Shown: positions 1 through 60,559, counted from the stretch's first letter. The stretch: 64,000 nucleotides of DNA from Limanda limanda (GCF_963576545.1 NC_083656.1:9882346-9946345); one strand, 5' to 3'. The notes: generated by a model not told the origin, from the letters alone. A program made the numbers and translations.

Positions 1-563
1 TGAGTAGGAGGGGAAGGACTGAGTGAGAGAGCAAAAGAAGACATTAAAAGTAAAAGATCAGATGACTTGTCTGTCTGGATGTTAAAGTCACCCAGGAGGA
101 TGAGTGCAGGGCCGTTTTCTGGGAAGTTTGAAAGGAGAGTGTCTAATTCCTCCAAGAAATCTCCCAAAGAACCTGGTGGACGGTAGAGAACAACAATAGT
201 TAATTGTACCGGATGAGAAACTGTCACAGCATGAAATTCAAAAGACGTTGGGGTAAAAAGTGGAAGCGAGTAGAGAGAAGAGGACCATTTGCGGGAAATT
301 AGTAAACCTGTGCCACCACCCCTACCAGTGGGTCTGGGTGTGTGGGTGAAGGAGAAGGCCGAGGAGAGAGCAGCTGGGGTGGAGGTGTGGTCCGGTGTGA
401 TCCAAGTCTCAGTGAGAGCAAGGAAGTCAAGCGATTGCTGTGTAGCAAAGCCCGAGATGAAGTCTGCCTTGCGGGTAGCTGACTGGCAGTTCCATAGGCC
501 CCCTGTGACAAGGGTCAGTAATGCACCTCTTTGTGGTGGGGATATAGTGATCAGTGTGTCCAT
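1..563 (-). mobile_element. LINE retrotransposon endonuclease domain, truncated by window edge
   Basis: Read on the minus strand, one frame stays open from an ATG at 563-561 to the window edge, about 187 codons. It encodes an apurinic/apyrimidinic-type endonuclease of a non-LTR retrotransposon, the enzyme that nicks target DNA for target-primed reverse transcription. Visible landmarks in order are GGLWNCQSATRKADFI, the metal-binding LALTETWI block, PRPTGRGGGTGLLI, VVLYRPPG, and LLGDFNI with its Asp-Asn pair. These are the usual spacing and motifs of the CR1/L2/Rex group in fish. The reverse transcriptase would follow to the left, outside the window. No stop or frameshift is seen, so this copy is fairly young. 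The exact LINE family is not assigned. Confidence 0.88.
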
Positions 564-2689
564 CCATTGAACCGTTGTTCTTTTGTTTCCGGAGCAGAAC
601 TCGCAAAACCATTTGGAACTTTTTACAAAACCTTGCAATTATGATAATCAGTTAGTGAAGTCGTGCCTTTTGAAAATAAAAAACATAGGCTACATACTTA
701 CTACTACGTTTTCTTTTTTCAACAGCGTTTTAAAATTAAGCGATTGCTGTACACAAGAGCGTTTGAGGTCAGTATCAGTAATAATCTCACAGACATGAAA
801 ATACACATCATGTGACCATTCATGCACATGTGCATGCTTTGCTGGTATAAACAGGAAGCAGAATACACACAATCCATCACTAAAACAGGTCCAGCAGTGT
901 TTTTTTAAAACTGTCCATATGAAGTGCTCTATAACTCTTGGGTAGTGTGGGCACTGGGTGTAAATGTACCAACAGTGATGCGTTTGAGTCCTGTCCTCAG
1001 TCCCAGTCTCTGCAGAGACCGGATGTTGTGGCTGGACAGGGCACTTGTCATCTACCTGCTTTGAGACATGACAGGATTTTCCAGCCTGCCTGGCTGAGAG
1101 TTGCCTCATGCTTCGCTCTGCCTTCCCTCCTGGAGAATCCTCTCATCAGGGATTTCCTGGCTGGCTCTCTGTGCGGGCTCACAGCCTACGGGAGAATTCA
1201 TACAAAACATCAAGAGGCTCAGTCTCTTTCCAGTGAGCAATTTCCACGCACTTGCCTTTCCTCCCTTTTTCCCACCCCCTCCTTTATCAGCGTTTTCTCA
1301 TCTGAGTGTAATGATATGTTATACTCGGTGTGAATTAGTGCAGATTATTAGTGAGCCCAAAGTGTAGAATTACAATCAGTCCAGTGTTTAGATGAGGCTG
1401 CTTATAATTGTGGAGAGGGCGTAGTCGTGCACTGGCTGAGTGGAATAGTCTGTAATCAGATTCCTCACTCTTTTCCTCTGATGATAATGTTCCCAGAGTT
1501 TGCACAACCTTATGCAAGAGGTTACGAGTGGTAATGAGCTCTTGGCGCATAATGCCGCTGTTTATCCCGTTTGCATGCCACACTCCAGGGAGACTGGTCC
1601 ACTTCCTCAACCCCTTTTTGTCTTCTTCCTCTGATGGATTTTGTGTCCCTCGCTGCTCCCTAATTGACATCGGTTGAGTCTTGGGTATGCAAATTCGACT
1701 TTATGACTAATCGTAACTGCCATTCAACCCCCCCCAGTGACCAGAGCCACTCTGGTTCTTGTGATACACTGCACCATCATCCCCATCACATGTCGGGGTT
1801 GTGTTTGATGGGTGTCATTTAGTGAGCATCTTCACGAGTCGGCGTTTTGTGTTCAATGCGTAATTGCACCTCTCGCCATGTGAGAATTTCTGCGGTTCTC
1901 TGAGCTCCCATTAGTTTGAAATGAAACCTCATGAAATTGGCAGCGATCACAGAGACGGTTTATATTTCTCATTTTCTGATGAATTATGAGACTTTATGTC
2001 TCCATCAGAAATGTCTGTCCAGGCCGCTCTCTCTCTCTCTCAGCACCTGCCATTTAGAAAACATGCTGAATCAGCTGGAACCTTGACCCGATGCCAAACC
2101 AACACAGATGCAGTGGTTGATGGCTTTATAGGCTTTTCTGGGCTTCTCTTAATGACAGTTTAATTGAGCGCGTCCTGCTGCAAAGTGACTCTGCTGCTCT
2201 CTAATGGCTGCCCACAGATTAATCCCAACTCCCCCTATTTGATTGTTGTGTTGCTTTCTCCCCCTGTAGGTACCTTTTGTGTCTCTGTGTGGAATGACTG
2301 AATTCATTTCCTGGGGTCTTTGTTCAATTGTCAGCCCGTGGCGCGGGTTCTGGTGGATTCTCTGGGCTCGTTGGATTGTTTCGGGGGATCAGAAAATGCA
2401 TTGTGGACACACACGTGTATATGCACGTACATTTTGATAACAAAACGACCCAGTGGTGAATGAAACGGGCTGCTCGGAGCATTTTAGGCCCAGTGGTGAA
2501 GTGGCTGGTGGACTTATGCTTTACATGCTGAATATCACACATTGCTATTTTTTAACTGAATTAACTGCTGACTGGTTTTCCAATGTTATAATCCTAGAGC
2601 AATTTTCAATTGTCAAATTCCAAACTCTTTTATTCTTTATGCCTCAACGACATCCTGCAGCCTGAGACATTATGTTCTTAGTTGGACCG

Positions 2690-2965
2690 TCTGTTTGTTG
2701 TGAACATTATATCTCAAGAGCGCCCTGAGGGAATCCTTTAAAGTTCGGTACAAGTGTCCCCTTGGACTCACAGATAAACTGATTAGAATTTGGTATTAAA
2801 AGGTCAAAGGTCAGGGTCACTGTAACCTCACTGTGACATATGAACGTACCATCTCAGGAACACCTGTAGAGAATATTATTACATCTGGCTATCGCATTCA
2901 GTGGGACTCAAGGGTGATCTGATTCAAATTTGGTCGTCAAAGGTCAAAGTCACTCTGACCTAATA
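2690..2965 (+). repeat. dispersed repeat with AGGTCA nuclear-receptor half-sites
   Basis: Two related internal units start at 'ttggactcac' (2762) and 'tgggactcaa' (2912), each followed by a gattagaatttgg-like block and AGGTCA half-sites. The first unit contains a perfect direct repeat AGGTCAAAGGTCA (2801-2813) followed by a GGTCA-3-TAACC inverted arrangement. A second diverged copy lies at 32820-33060. The class of mobile element is unknown. Confidence 0.6.
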
Positions 2966-3651
2966 TTATTATATTGCAACTGCATGTCGGTAATTTTAGT
3001 TTTTTCTTTTACACTGATTGACATGTGCCTCAACGGGCTCTTTGTATGAGTCGCCGTATGTTGCCCTGATGGCTCATTATTGTGTTAAAGGATTGTGTGA
3101 TATCCTCTGTAGCAGACACACACTGAACTCTTTAATCTCAGGAGCCTGTGCATCTCCCTCTTTTGTCTTGTTCTGGTTTTGTCCTCAGTTAACTGATGTC
3201 TTTGAGGAATCAGTAATGATGACACTGACTTTGTTTTTATCACAAAAAAAAGTAGAAGTTTGAAAAAGTAATTTGACTTCACTGACTTCCAGGCAATCTG
3301 TTAGAGGAGAGTCACGCTGTAATTCAGTGTGTGGCAGGAGAATGCATAAAAAATGTGTCAGCGCGTTGGCAAAAGCGACAAAAACAGAAGTGCCTTGTTC
3401 AAGATAATTGTCCATTATTACATCTTAAGAGCTAAACGATAAAAAAACAAAACACCCACTGATGTGTTAATGAAATATAATCAGCTCCTCTTATGACAGG
3501 TGATCATGGGAGAAAATGGTGGGGCTCATTTGATGAACAATCAGAATACTGCAAAGGTTTCAGTGCCTGCAGCGGGGCCCTTTTTTTAATTAAGCTGTCA
3601 TTCACCTTTGGAAACCTCTGCTGAAGTGGTCCTGCATGCATTGCCTCAGCA

Positions 3652-3653
<2 letters not shown>

Positions 3654-3727
<74 letters not shown>
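3654..3727 (+). repeat. (AC)37 microsatellite
   Basis: About 74 nt of uninterrupted AC dinucleotide repeat, followed by a short mixed AC/AT stretch. Reading frames through it are artefacts. Confidence 0.97.
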
Positions 3728-3729
<2 letters not shown>

Positions 3730-4766
3730 ATATATACACATACACACAGTTATCTCCTCACTGGTTGCCTCTCAACACAAACACCTCTGTCTTCGCGGCC
3801 ACTTGTCATGCTGTCGGTGTATAGGTTGTATATATGTTTGTGTGTGTGGCATTCCTCAAAGACAGGTGTCGGTCATGGCTGGTTTGACAGCGACATGTTG
3901 TTCACCCTTCCCAGAACGAGGGAACAAGAGTCAAGACTGTATTGTCGTTCCAGCACGACCTTGACGTGCTGATGTGGCTCTGACATGAGCTGTGAGGTGC
4001 TGCACGTGTTGGGCTCTTGAATCATCGGCCACTTGGTGAACTTTTTGCCAGTGACATAAATGTTTTTTTACCCCATTTATTTGCTGTGTTTGTGTGTCAA
4101 TCCACAGAATAGCTGCTAAACTGATTCTGATGAAATTTGGTGGAAATAAAGGTCCAAGGAATGAGTGATTTGTTTTTGGAGCATATCCAGTAATATGGTG
4201 TATAAATATAATGCATAACGTGGCAGATATATCCACATTTGACTTTGTAGCTGCCAAATCTTATTTATCACAACCATGTGTAAGGTTATATTCCACATGG
4301 CAACGCACTTATCCTTTTTCCAACTTTATTTAACTTGTCAGAACACTCGAAATACTTTTGTCGCAGGGACTAGAAAACCAAGCAAGCATCTTCATGTCAG
4401 CGTTTTTTTCTTTCTAATAACAGCTGAGGACACCAGGAAATACTACAATATTTTTCTCCATCTCCTTTCTCAACGTCCTCTGTCTCCCTTCTGCTGCCAT
4501 TATTGTTGTTTTGGCGTTCTCCCATCCATTTAGGTTCCTTTTATGGTGGGTGACAGAATGTGTTGATATCACAGTATCAATGGTGCCGGGCCCAACCATT
4601 TCTGTGTCAGACCGTGTGGGTGGACATCCTGTGGATGTGCGATGCCTCTACTACACTTTGCACTGGCACACAATTAGCGCCACAAGGGAGCCAAATGCTT
4701 TATTGCCTTTTTCCTCCCCCTGTAATATCTCCTCCGCTTATATTGTCCTCTGTCATCTCTCTACAG

Positions 4767-51949
<47,183 letters not shown>

Positions 51950-54404
51950 GTAAGTCTGTTTCTCTCACTGTTATTTTCCATATGCCCGACAACTGACATC
52001 TGTTGTACTTCTCCTTTCACTTGTACACATGTACTCATGTTCTCTCCCATTCAAATTGAGAGGCTCGTGTACGACAACGAGCGTAACTCCCACAGGCTCG
52101 GTGCAACTTCAGTTCAGCTTCATTGCCAAGCTCTCATTAAAGACAAACTACCTCGGCAGAACACTTTCACTCAAGCGCCTTTTTAAGAGCAGCTTTGATC
52201 TGCTCACGTCTTCCTGCAGTCAGCGGTGTGTCAGCCTGTGTGTGTTTTGCTGTTTTGTCATTTCTCTTTTGAGTTTGTGTGTTTACTCGTTTATGTTCCT
52301 GATCCCCTCAGTTATGAAAACCTTTCTGATGTTCTGTGCTGTATTCTAATCACGCCTCCACCCCCTCTCCCCCCCCCCTTCGCCATTAGCATCCTTCCCC
52401 CAATCACACTCGCTCCGCTCGAGCGGGGGGGCAATTAACGCACTTATCAGTCATCGTATAAGTACGCTGTGTTTGCCTCGTGTGCATCGCAAAGCCTTCA
52501 TCCATTTTCATGAGTCCAAACAGTCCCGTACACGTTAACCTCTGGATTCTTTGACTTCCTGTTGCCTTTGTGTTGCTGTTGTGCATGTGATGGGAAATTG
52601 AAAGTGAAACTTGAGTAGAGAACATATTCAGATTTAAATACTTGTTTATGACTATTACAGGACAGATACATCCAGGTAAATGACGAGAGAGACATCCGGT
52701 CTGAAATTCAGAACGGGGGGGGGGTTGTGTGATACTGATTGATTGATACTCTCACCGGTTGACGCAGCATCCTTTCTTCTCCCATGTCAGGTCATTTATA
52801 ATATTTGCGTGGAAATGTGTTCACGCACAACACATTGTCTTCGTCTGGGCAGCAGCAGGAAACGGTTTCACCCGTACAAACCGAAGCTTCTCTGCTTTCA
52901 CCACCAGTCGCTGAGCCGCACAAGGCAGCAGTTATCACACACTAATTATCCCGTGTTTGTTTGCGAGCGGTTGTTTGTTATGTCACAGTACTGTAATACT
53001 TCTGCAGCACTCATCCGCTGTCTCCCGTGTCCTCTTCTACACTCTTCCTCTTCCTCCTCTCTCTAAGTTGCAGTAAAGTGATTCTGGAGCTGCTCTCTCT
53101 CTCCAAAGGCATTACAGCGAGGCTGATCCCATAGATGGGTAACCCTCTGTTGTGTAGAATATTGCCAGTGTGCATCACACTGATTAATAAAAAGCTAATG
53201 AAGCTGTGAGTTGGGCCGAGCCATCCCTGCTGCCCCCTTTTCCTCTCGGCCAGCTTCCTGGAGGGATACACACTCCCACTTACTCTCCCTCTCTGGCTCT
53301 CAAGTTGTTGTTGTGAGTTGTTATGCCAGGGATGCAAATCTTTCATGGTCCAGAGAGAATGTTTTTTACGAGTTGGCGGTAAAGACAGCGTTCGAGCGCC
53401 GGAGCAGCTGCCTCACCTGATCCTGCCATTCCCCCAACCCTGCTGTATTCACTGCTGTGGGGTTCCTCTGATCTCATATTTCAGATATGGAACTTGCCAG
53501 CCACTTAGTCTAAAAGCCCATCGACGCTCATGAAGGCTGCACTGCTACGTCTCCTCGCCGCTGCATTATATTAAGTGCATCCATTCCCGCTGTCCCCCTT
53601 GGTGCAGGTGAAATAGCGTTCCCGGCTTCCAGCTGTGGCCTCTGAAAGGAACCACGGCAGAGCAGGTGCCTTTCTGGTTAATGAAACTGCTCTACCCGTG
53701 ACCTCCGTTGACCCTCACTGAAACCATTTACTTTGTATACTGTACATGTGCTGCTGCCCTCTGCCTCACTTTGCCACACTATACAGTATACGTTTCGCTT
53801 TAATTGTCCCCGCTGACCCCTGCCTCTCCTGTCAGCTGCTGTCTCCGGAGCTCGGCAGCCACTGCACTTGACTGCCTTGACATTTCTCAGCACCTGCATA
53901 ATATTCAGCATCAGCGTGGAGCGTCCCTTCAAAGGAAGTGAGTTAGAGGTCACATCAAAGCCTGGTCTCTCCGAGAGCACCGTGGCTCTTTAACTCCAAC
54001 ACTATCCATATTACAGGGCTCCAGACGGAAGATGCACTTGAAGCAGGTCCCGCAATCATTATTTAATGATCAGTAAGGTTGGTGTGAATATTTAACGGCG
54101 ACGAGACCCAGTTTGCGATGCGAGACGCGTCGTAGCTTTCTAATCAGAGGACTGTTGTTTCTCCGCCTGCGGGTCCCGCTGCCTACTCTGCAGGCGGACG
54201 GCACGCTGCAGCTCACACAACCCGGCCGCCATCCACAGACCTTGTTCTTCTGAGTGGCATTCTCTCACATTCAGATTTATGCATTAATGTCGTTCTCTGC
54301 CTCCCACCCCTCCCTCTCTCTTTCTTCCCTTTTCCACCTTCTCCCCTGGTGGCGGTGGACGCAGAATGATGATGAGAAGGGTTTCATTGCCGGCTTTGGT
54401 GGTG

Positions 54405-54427
54405 GGTGTGTGTGTGTGTGTGTGTGT
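54405..54427 (+). repeat. (TG)n short microsatellite
   Basis: About 23 nt of TG repeat inside the large intron. Confidence 0.9.
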
Positions 54428-55285
54428 TTGTCAGTTTTTGTTTTGTGTGTTGTCACTGCAGTGCTTCGCCTGTTAGCGACTTCGACGCACATTTGCCTGG
54501 TCGGACATCCTAGCGGGCTGCAGCTTTATATTCATGTCCAGCCTCACTCAGGTTGAGACGAGTCCTTGTGAATACATTTACATTAGGAGAGGAGCAGAAA
54601 CATTTTTGCCGGTCCCTGCTGGAATCGCCAAGTTCTACAGTTATGCCCTTGAATTATTATTTCTTCCTCGAGTATAAGCTTGCAGATGAGCCCTGCAGAT
54701 AAACACGGATTGGAAGCTGCGACTGGAAGAATCTGCGAGTTTGACAAAAAGAAAACCCTTTGAAACAACCCTTTATGTTTGTCTTGGCCTGTTCTGTTAT
54801 CCCTACTGAGGTCTGATTGTTAGTTATGAACTGACACGTCAACATTTATGAATAACCATCAGACCTGAGGTGAAATCGGATACTTTGCCCGACAGCTTCA
54901 CCTCAACTTTGACTAAATGACTCGTTATAGCTGCTGTTATAAAGACAACCTGAGTTTGTGTCTTCTTCACAGTTGTTCACTCAAATTCCTGCACTGTGCA
55001 GAAGAAATGGGGGGGTGGAGCTGCAGTGGAAGGACTCTGGATTATTGATCGACAGTATGGGGCTGACCGGCTATAGGGGCTACAGGATTTCCTTTGCTGC
55101 ATGCACTTACTGACCGACCACAGTATAAACAGCAGCACAGCCATGTCTGACATTTAATCAGACGGGATTCTTCGCCTTTATCTTCCTGTATCACTCTCTT
55201 TATCTCTCTGTCTTAATATCTTTCTGTCCAAATTTTTCTCTAAGTGCATCCTCGCCTCTATCTTTCTGTCCTGTCTCTCTCTTGT

Positions 55286-55312
55286 GCTCTCTCTCTCTCT
55301 CTCTCTCTCTCT
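55286..55312 (+). repeat. (CT)n short microsatellite
   Basis: About 27 nt of CT repeat in a wider pyrimidine-rich stretch from 55190. Confidence 0.9.
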
Positions 55313-58300
55313 TCCACTGGCCAGACAGCTGCAGAGCTCATACAGAAAAGAAGCATAGTGGGATATGGCACTGCATCATAATTCCTCAAACATTCACTTA
55401 TCACTCACTCCTGCACCTCAACTCGCGTCCCCTGTGCCCCCAACTTTGACTGAGAGTTCCCCTGGGATCATTGACCCTTTGGCGACTCGTGTTACTTTGT
55501 TTAAACGACCGGGTCGTACACGCCGATTCGCGTCACCTTGGAATAACAGTGGACAGCTCTGAATGGGTATCAGAGAGCAAGATTTAGAGCTGTACTGGGC
55601 AACTTGTTTGTACCCTTGGTGGTGTGCTGTAAACAGGGGGAGGGGAGCCCTGTGGAGATGGCCCCCTTCGTGCATCTGTGTGAGGATGACTCTGCACCTC
55701 TCGGGCCTCTGTCCCCAGTTTACCTCATGACCTCACCTCATTGCTGGTCTACACCAACGTCAGGCTGCTGCATTTTACCCACACACCAATGCATGGACAC
55801 GCCTGAAGCCAGGAGGGAAAAAGCCAGATGTGTGCTGTGAGTGTAAGCCTGGAATCAGGAGCAGGTTCGAAGGCAGTTTGTGTTTTTGCACCAGAAGCCT
55901 TTTTGCTGCTCATCCCCTCGTTGTATTCCTGTTGTGCCATTTGACAACATAAAAGACATTTGGATTTTCGTGTATCTTCAACCTTGAAATGTGCAGCGTT
56001 GATTGTTTTCCATAGAGAACTTGCTAGCTGTGTGCCCTATGTGAAATCCTAAATTAGTTTCTACAAGGTTGGTTCCTCCTAATTAAAAAATAACATATTT
56101 CACTTACCCCTCGTCAGCCATGCAGATAGTTTGCAAAAGCAATTCAATTGAAGGAAGTGACATTTTGTTCAAAGTAATGAATACAACATAATTTAAATCC
56201 AACATCGATATTTAAACTAGTTCTACTATACTTTAACAGATGTAAGTGAGATATCTTTTTCTTCCAATTCACAATGAACAGACCCTTTAATGGAGCTGCT
56301 TCCAGACATTTAGTGAACGCTGGATAATCTCCTGAAAATCCCCGGAAGGGCTACAGGTGAGACTGCAAATGTCCGAGTGAGTTGCTGCGGAGACAGTTTC
56401 TCCAACCATGTAATAACTCTGGATATTGTCCAGTGGATTCTGAATGGAAACATCTCTGCAACCGTTCCGCCAAAGACACTCAGTCTACTTCGTGCTTTCA
56501 GAGCTCTGTTAATGTCTTGTTTTTATTTTTCACATTTTGCATATTAAATATCTTTATCCTTTTTTTTTTTTCAACTTCTTTAAAAAAACAGTATAAAATA
56601 CACAGTATTGCACATAATAAATCAATTGCACTTCTTTAAGGTACAGATAAACATCTACTTCTCTCTCGATGCTACAGTATTAACTACCGAAAGAAACGGA
56701 CCTGGCATGTACAAGGGGTGGAGGTGTGAATCACATGGAGCCAACAACAGAAAGCAGCATGTTGCAGTTTGTGAAGGTCAAACGAGTGATATCGAGTAGT
56801 TTGCCAGGTATTGTTGTGACAGTAGATAAAGATGCTTTTGTTTTACGCCCTTGAAACCACTTTGGCAAATATCCTGTCTTTTGGGGCAGTGTTCTTGGCT
56901 TTGAGAGCGACGTGGGTTTTGATGCTCCTCCAGGCGCTGTTAGCTTAATGTTGTTTCTCTCAGATATTGGCTGCTCTCCCACTCATTAAAAATGGTTTTA
57001 GCCCTATTTGATGCTAAAGAATATATATTCGTACATTTCTATATCAATGCAAATATTATTTTGGCTGTACATAGTCTTTGAACCCTGTTTGGAGTTACGA
57101 TACAAGATTTAAATTTACAGTCGAATAGATGGGAAGCGATGAGCAGGAGCTGGTAATTCAAAAGAACATTTGAGGGGGGGGGTAAAGGAAAATTACTTTT
57201 TGCCATTCTCTTTAAAAATGTTTCTTGAAAAGCTAGAAAAAGATTCTGCAAAATCTGAAGGTCGTAAAAAGCATGCAAGGCTCACACGCCTGCCACCCTG
57301 CACTGTAGAAGCCCTGGTTGTGATCAGACGTGGCACATTCAGCCTCTCTGGCCTGGTTTCAACAGCTGTCATGGTAGCTGACCCAAGGTCCTGCAGCAAT
57401 ACAATCACAGCTATCATCTCGAGCCCCTTGCATGTGCTATGAACCTCTGTCGTTTTTTATAATACTTGGTTTCAATACTGGAGCAATAAAGGATCGATAA
57501 AAGTTTTTTTACTTCAAAAAGGCATGAAGTTTATCTGCTCTTCCCTTTAGGGTTTTAATGACCGTATGCACCGTGTAGTTGGTAATAAATAAGTTTGATG
57601 TATGAAATAAATTAATTTACCTCTTTTGCGCTGTAGCTTTTCTTTTCTTTTTTTTTTAATGCACAGCCCCCTTTGTCGCAGCTCAAATAAATATATTCCT
57701 CTAAACCTTAAAGTGAATGTATATAGATATATATTTATATAGAAAAAAGTACATTGACGTCTAACTTTGCAAATGTTATTAAGAAAATAAGTGTCATTTA
57801 TTCATTCTCTGCTTCAAAGTCAGTTCAAGGAGACATTTTAGCGATTGATAGAAAGGTGATCGAAGTACCAGCGATAAACTTCTTCTGCCTCCTTTACATC
57901 TCTTCATCAGATACGACCAAAGTCTTCAATCTGTCACAGTTAGTAGTTGATCTACATGTATGAGGAGTTCATACTCAAAATAGTTCTATTTAACTATTCT
58001 GGAAAAAACGTATCCTGAACAGTGTTAATTGTGCTTATGCAGTTGATGTAGATTTCAGAACATTGTGGTCGGACCGGCAGCCTCTCCTGGAGGCTGGCAA
58101 GAAAAGTCCCAACTGGCGAATAGAAAGGTGACGGTCACTGAACCAGTGCCGTAGAACAGGGGCCCAGTGGACGTCTTCTAGAAAAATATATGCAAATTGA
58201 CAGACGGAAATCAAATTCATCTTCTCACCTTGCTGATCTCCAAATATGTTGCCCGGGTGTAATTTCACACCCCGCTTGAAGAAAGTTAGTTCAAAATAAC

Positions 58301-58552
58301 TCAGAATCCATTTTTTGGTATGCGTGTCATTCAGAATTTTCCACGGAATCCACCCGTTGTCTCTGAGAGGCGGTTCAGTATCCAGTGACGGAGCTCTCCT
58401 TTAATACCAGTTAATAAGTCTAGAAAAAGCCAAGGAGATGTGATTAAAAACGGAGGATGATGAATAAACCAAACCAATATGGACGACCGTAGGGCTGCAG
58501 TAATCCTGTGTGTTGGCAGCGGGGGGGGGAGGGAGGAGACGGTTCTGTGTCC

Positions 58553-58740
58553 TCACAGGAACCAAAGTTTCCAGCGAGCGTGCTTCTTGGAGTCAGCTTT
58601 GGACTTGCGTTTGGGGGTGGAGGTGAAGGCCTCCTGGGGGTAAGGCAGGGGGGCGAAGTGGAGGTCGTCCGTGGGGTAGAGCCTCTTCATGAGCGGCTGC
58701 AGCTTGTCCTCCTGCTGTTTGAAGTCCAGCTCCACACTAC
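58553..58740 (-). CDS. insyn2a: insyn2a (FAM196A) last coding exon, antisense inside dock1
   Basis: INSYN2A is a postsynaptic protein of inhibitory synapses, linked to the gephyrin scaffold. On the minus strand this exon encodes SVELDFKQQEDKLQPLMKRL, then YPTDDLHFAPLPYPQEAFTS, then a basic stretch ending KKHARWKLWFL and TGA at 58555-58553. A pyrimidine-rich acceptor (cttcttcgag) ends at 58741; an alternative AG would move the start to 58736. GC content rises and third-position C/G is frequent, unlike its surroundings, as expected for coding sequence. The name rests on the position (INSYN2A is nested antisense in DOCK1 in mammals, and its paralogue INSYN2B in DOCK2) and on a recalled basic C-terminus ending in WKLWFL. 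Upstream exons are not seen. Confidence 0.72.
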
Positions 58741-60559
58741 CTCGAAGAAGCAGAGACACACAACAAGTTCAGGCACCACCTTATTGTCATGTTTAATGAA
58801 AGACACATCCTCCTTATTTTACCCATTTTCCACTGCTTGTGTTATTTCCCAGTGGATGCTTGCTTTTAATTCAGTCCCATTGAAGCCCACCCAGTCATAA
58901 TAACCCATACCATTTCACTGGGACTTTAATTTTGAAACATTTGCAGAATTGATTAGAACGAATGAATCAGTGAGTAATAATAGTATTTCTCTTAGAAATA
59001 TAATGGTGGGTGTCTCATGACTATGTTATTATCCTGATTGACTAAATGCGGTGTTAATTATGCTGAATTTTCCACATAAGTCACATAGTTAAGGCTCCAC
59101 TTATTTCCTTATTTTATATTTTTACAGTGCTTTTATTCTTAACTAACCTTCTCTTTGAACAGGCCGTTGTTTGAATGCTCAGTTACGCTTCACCATGTCC
59201 ATTCTTCCCTCATGGACACTGAATACACTCAGGCTTCTCTCCCCTTCATGCTTCTTTTAAATCTTGAAATGTTGTGACTGCCACATTTTCCCTGTAACCA
59301 CACTAAGAGTCGACGTCACGCCTTGTTCTCACTTGACCCCCACACAAGCATCTGTCACAGCACTGCTCATCCTGCTCAAACGACCTAGATATCTCGCTCA
59401 CTTCATCCTTATTTCCCAGGGAAATCTCCCACTGTGTTTTTGCCTGCATCTGGCTGCCCACTTTGGCTGCCGCTGCTGTGTTGTATTTCCTAAAGCAAAA
59501 GGGAATCCCATCACCCGAGATGATTGCTTGCTTTGCCTGGGCATTGATTCGAACCTCTTTTTTCAGTTTGCAATTTGTGGAATTCTTTGTGCACACACGC
59601 TCACACAGTCTTTTCCTTTCCGGTGCGCTCCACGTTTCCCCAGGGTGTGCGAGCGGATCTATCTCGACCAGCCATCATTGTAATCCCACGCCCGCGCACA
59701 TCTGACTACTAGGTGCTGCTGAGTGAAACTCAGATTACAGACTCAGCTGTGGTTAAGTGTAGAGAGGGACTTTAATCTGCTAAAGCTTTCTCCAGCCACC
59801 AACCTCTGAGTCTGGTGTGTGGGCATTGTGACAGGCCGACTTGCATAATGGCATCAGGAGGAGCCGCCTCATGAAAAGTGCAGCTTGCCTGCTTAGACGC
59901 TGTCTTTCACCACTGAGAGAGATTATGCAGTGTCGAGGTGAGCTCAGCAGCCGAATGCCCGCGCTGATCGAAATGCAAAGCACGTGTAATGATCGCTTTG
60001 AAAGAGCGAGTGGGTCTTTTTTATTTATTTTTTAAAACACAAATACACCAGATAGAATCCCCTTTTTTAAAAGTCGACTGGATGTGGATAATGATTAGTA
60101 TTCCAGGTGAGCGGCAGACACCGATCATTCTGTCTGTTGCATCTCAGCGCAGCCAAATCACAATTTGCAGGAGCTGGGACGGTCTCCAGTACGGTGTCGC
60201 AGTAAAATGTGACACTTTAATGCAGGTGATGGTTTGGGCATTAATTAGAGCAGAACAGACGTCGATGCGGGCGTCTGACAGTGACTCGAGTAAATGTTGG
60301 GTGCTGAACCAGACCTCTCAGCACTTTGCATTAGTTTGACTCAGGCCAAGAACACTGCAGCTATTAGCAATAAATCAGGGGCTGTTAATTACGCTGGTAT
60401 AAATCCACTTCAGTTTGTGTAAAGTCAGGGTTTGTGCGTATGCTCGCACATTTGTCTGCATGTGGAAAAATGTGTGTGTGCTTGTGTCAGTGGGATTGTT
60501 TCTCTGTCTCTCTATAACTACCATGCATTTTGTTTTAGTGTTTTAAGGGTAAAATGTTC

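Larger units (their letters stand above)
564..4766. other. dock1 intron upstream of the first exon seen
   Basis: Plus-strand intron leading to the first SH3 exon. It holds possible LINE 5' sequence next to 563, a nuclear-receptor-site repeat at 2690-2965, an AC microsatellite at 3654-3727, and a short repeat-like stretch near 4085-4165. The dock1 exon with the start codon was not recognised here and presumably lies further left. The rest shows nothing I can name. Confidence 0.6.
51950..58552. other. dock1 intron, part left of the insyn2a exon
   Basis: Holds a TG repeat (54405-54427), a CT repeat (55286-55312) and a G10 run near 52715. No dock1 exon was found. The right part (about 56.5-58.55 kb) may be insyn2a 3' untranslated region: possible minus-strand AATAAA signals sit at 57802-57797 and near 56526-56521. 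Confidence 0.5.

Noticed and set aside
3608..3964. Open frames of up to 118 codons through the AC repeat, both strands
   Set aside because: They consist mostly of Thr-His or Cys-Val repeats from the microsatellite and have no coding signal.
54254..54556. Segment 'NDDEKGFIAGFG' considered as the next dock1 exon
   Set aside because: It does not match the expected GNFVACM region, lies in wrong context and runs into a TG repeat.
59303..59596. 97-codon minus-strand frame considered as an upstream insyn2a exon
   Set aside because: No coiled-coil pattern, mixed codon use and no plausible splice borders in frame with 58740.
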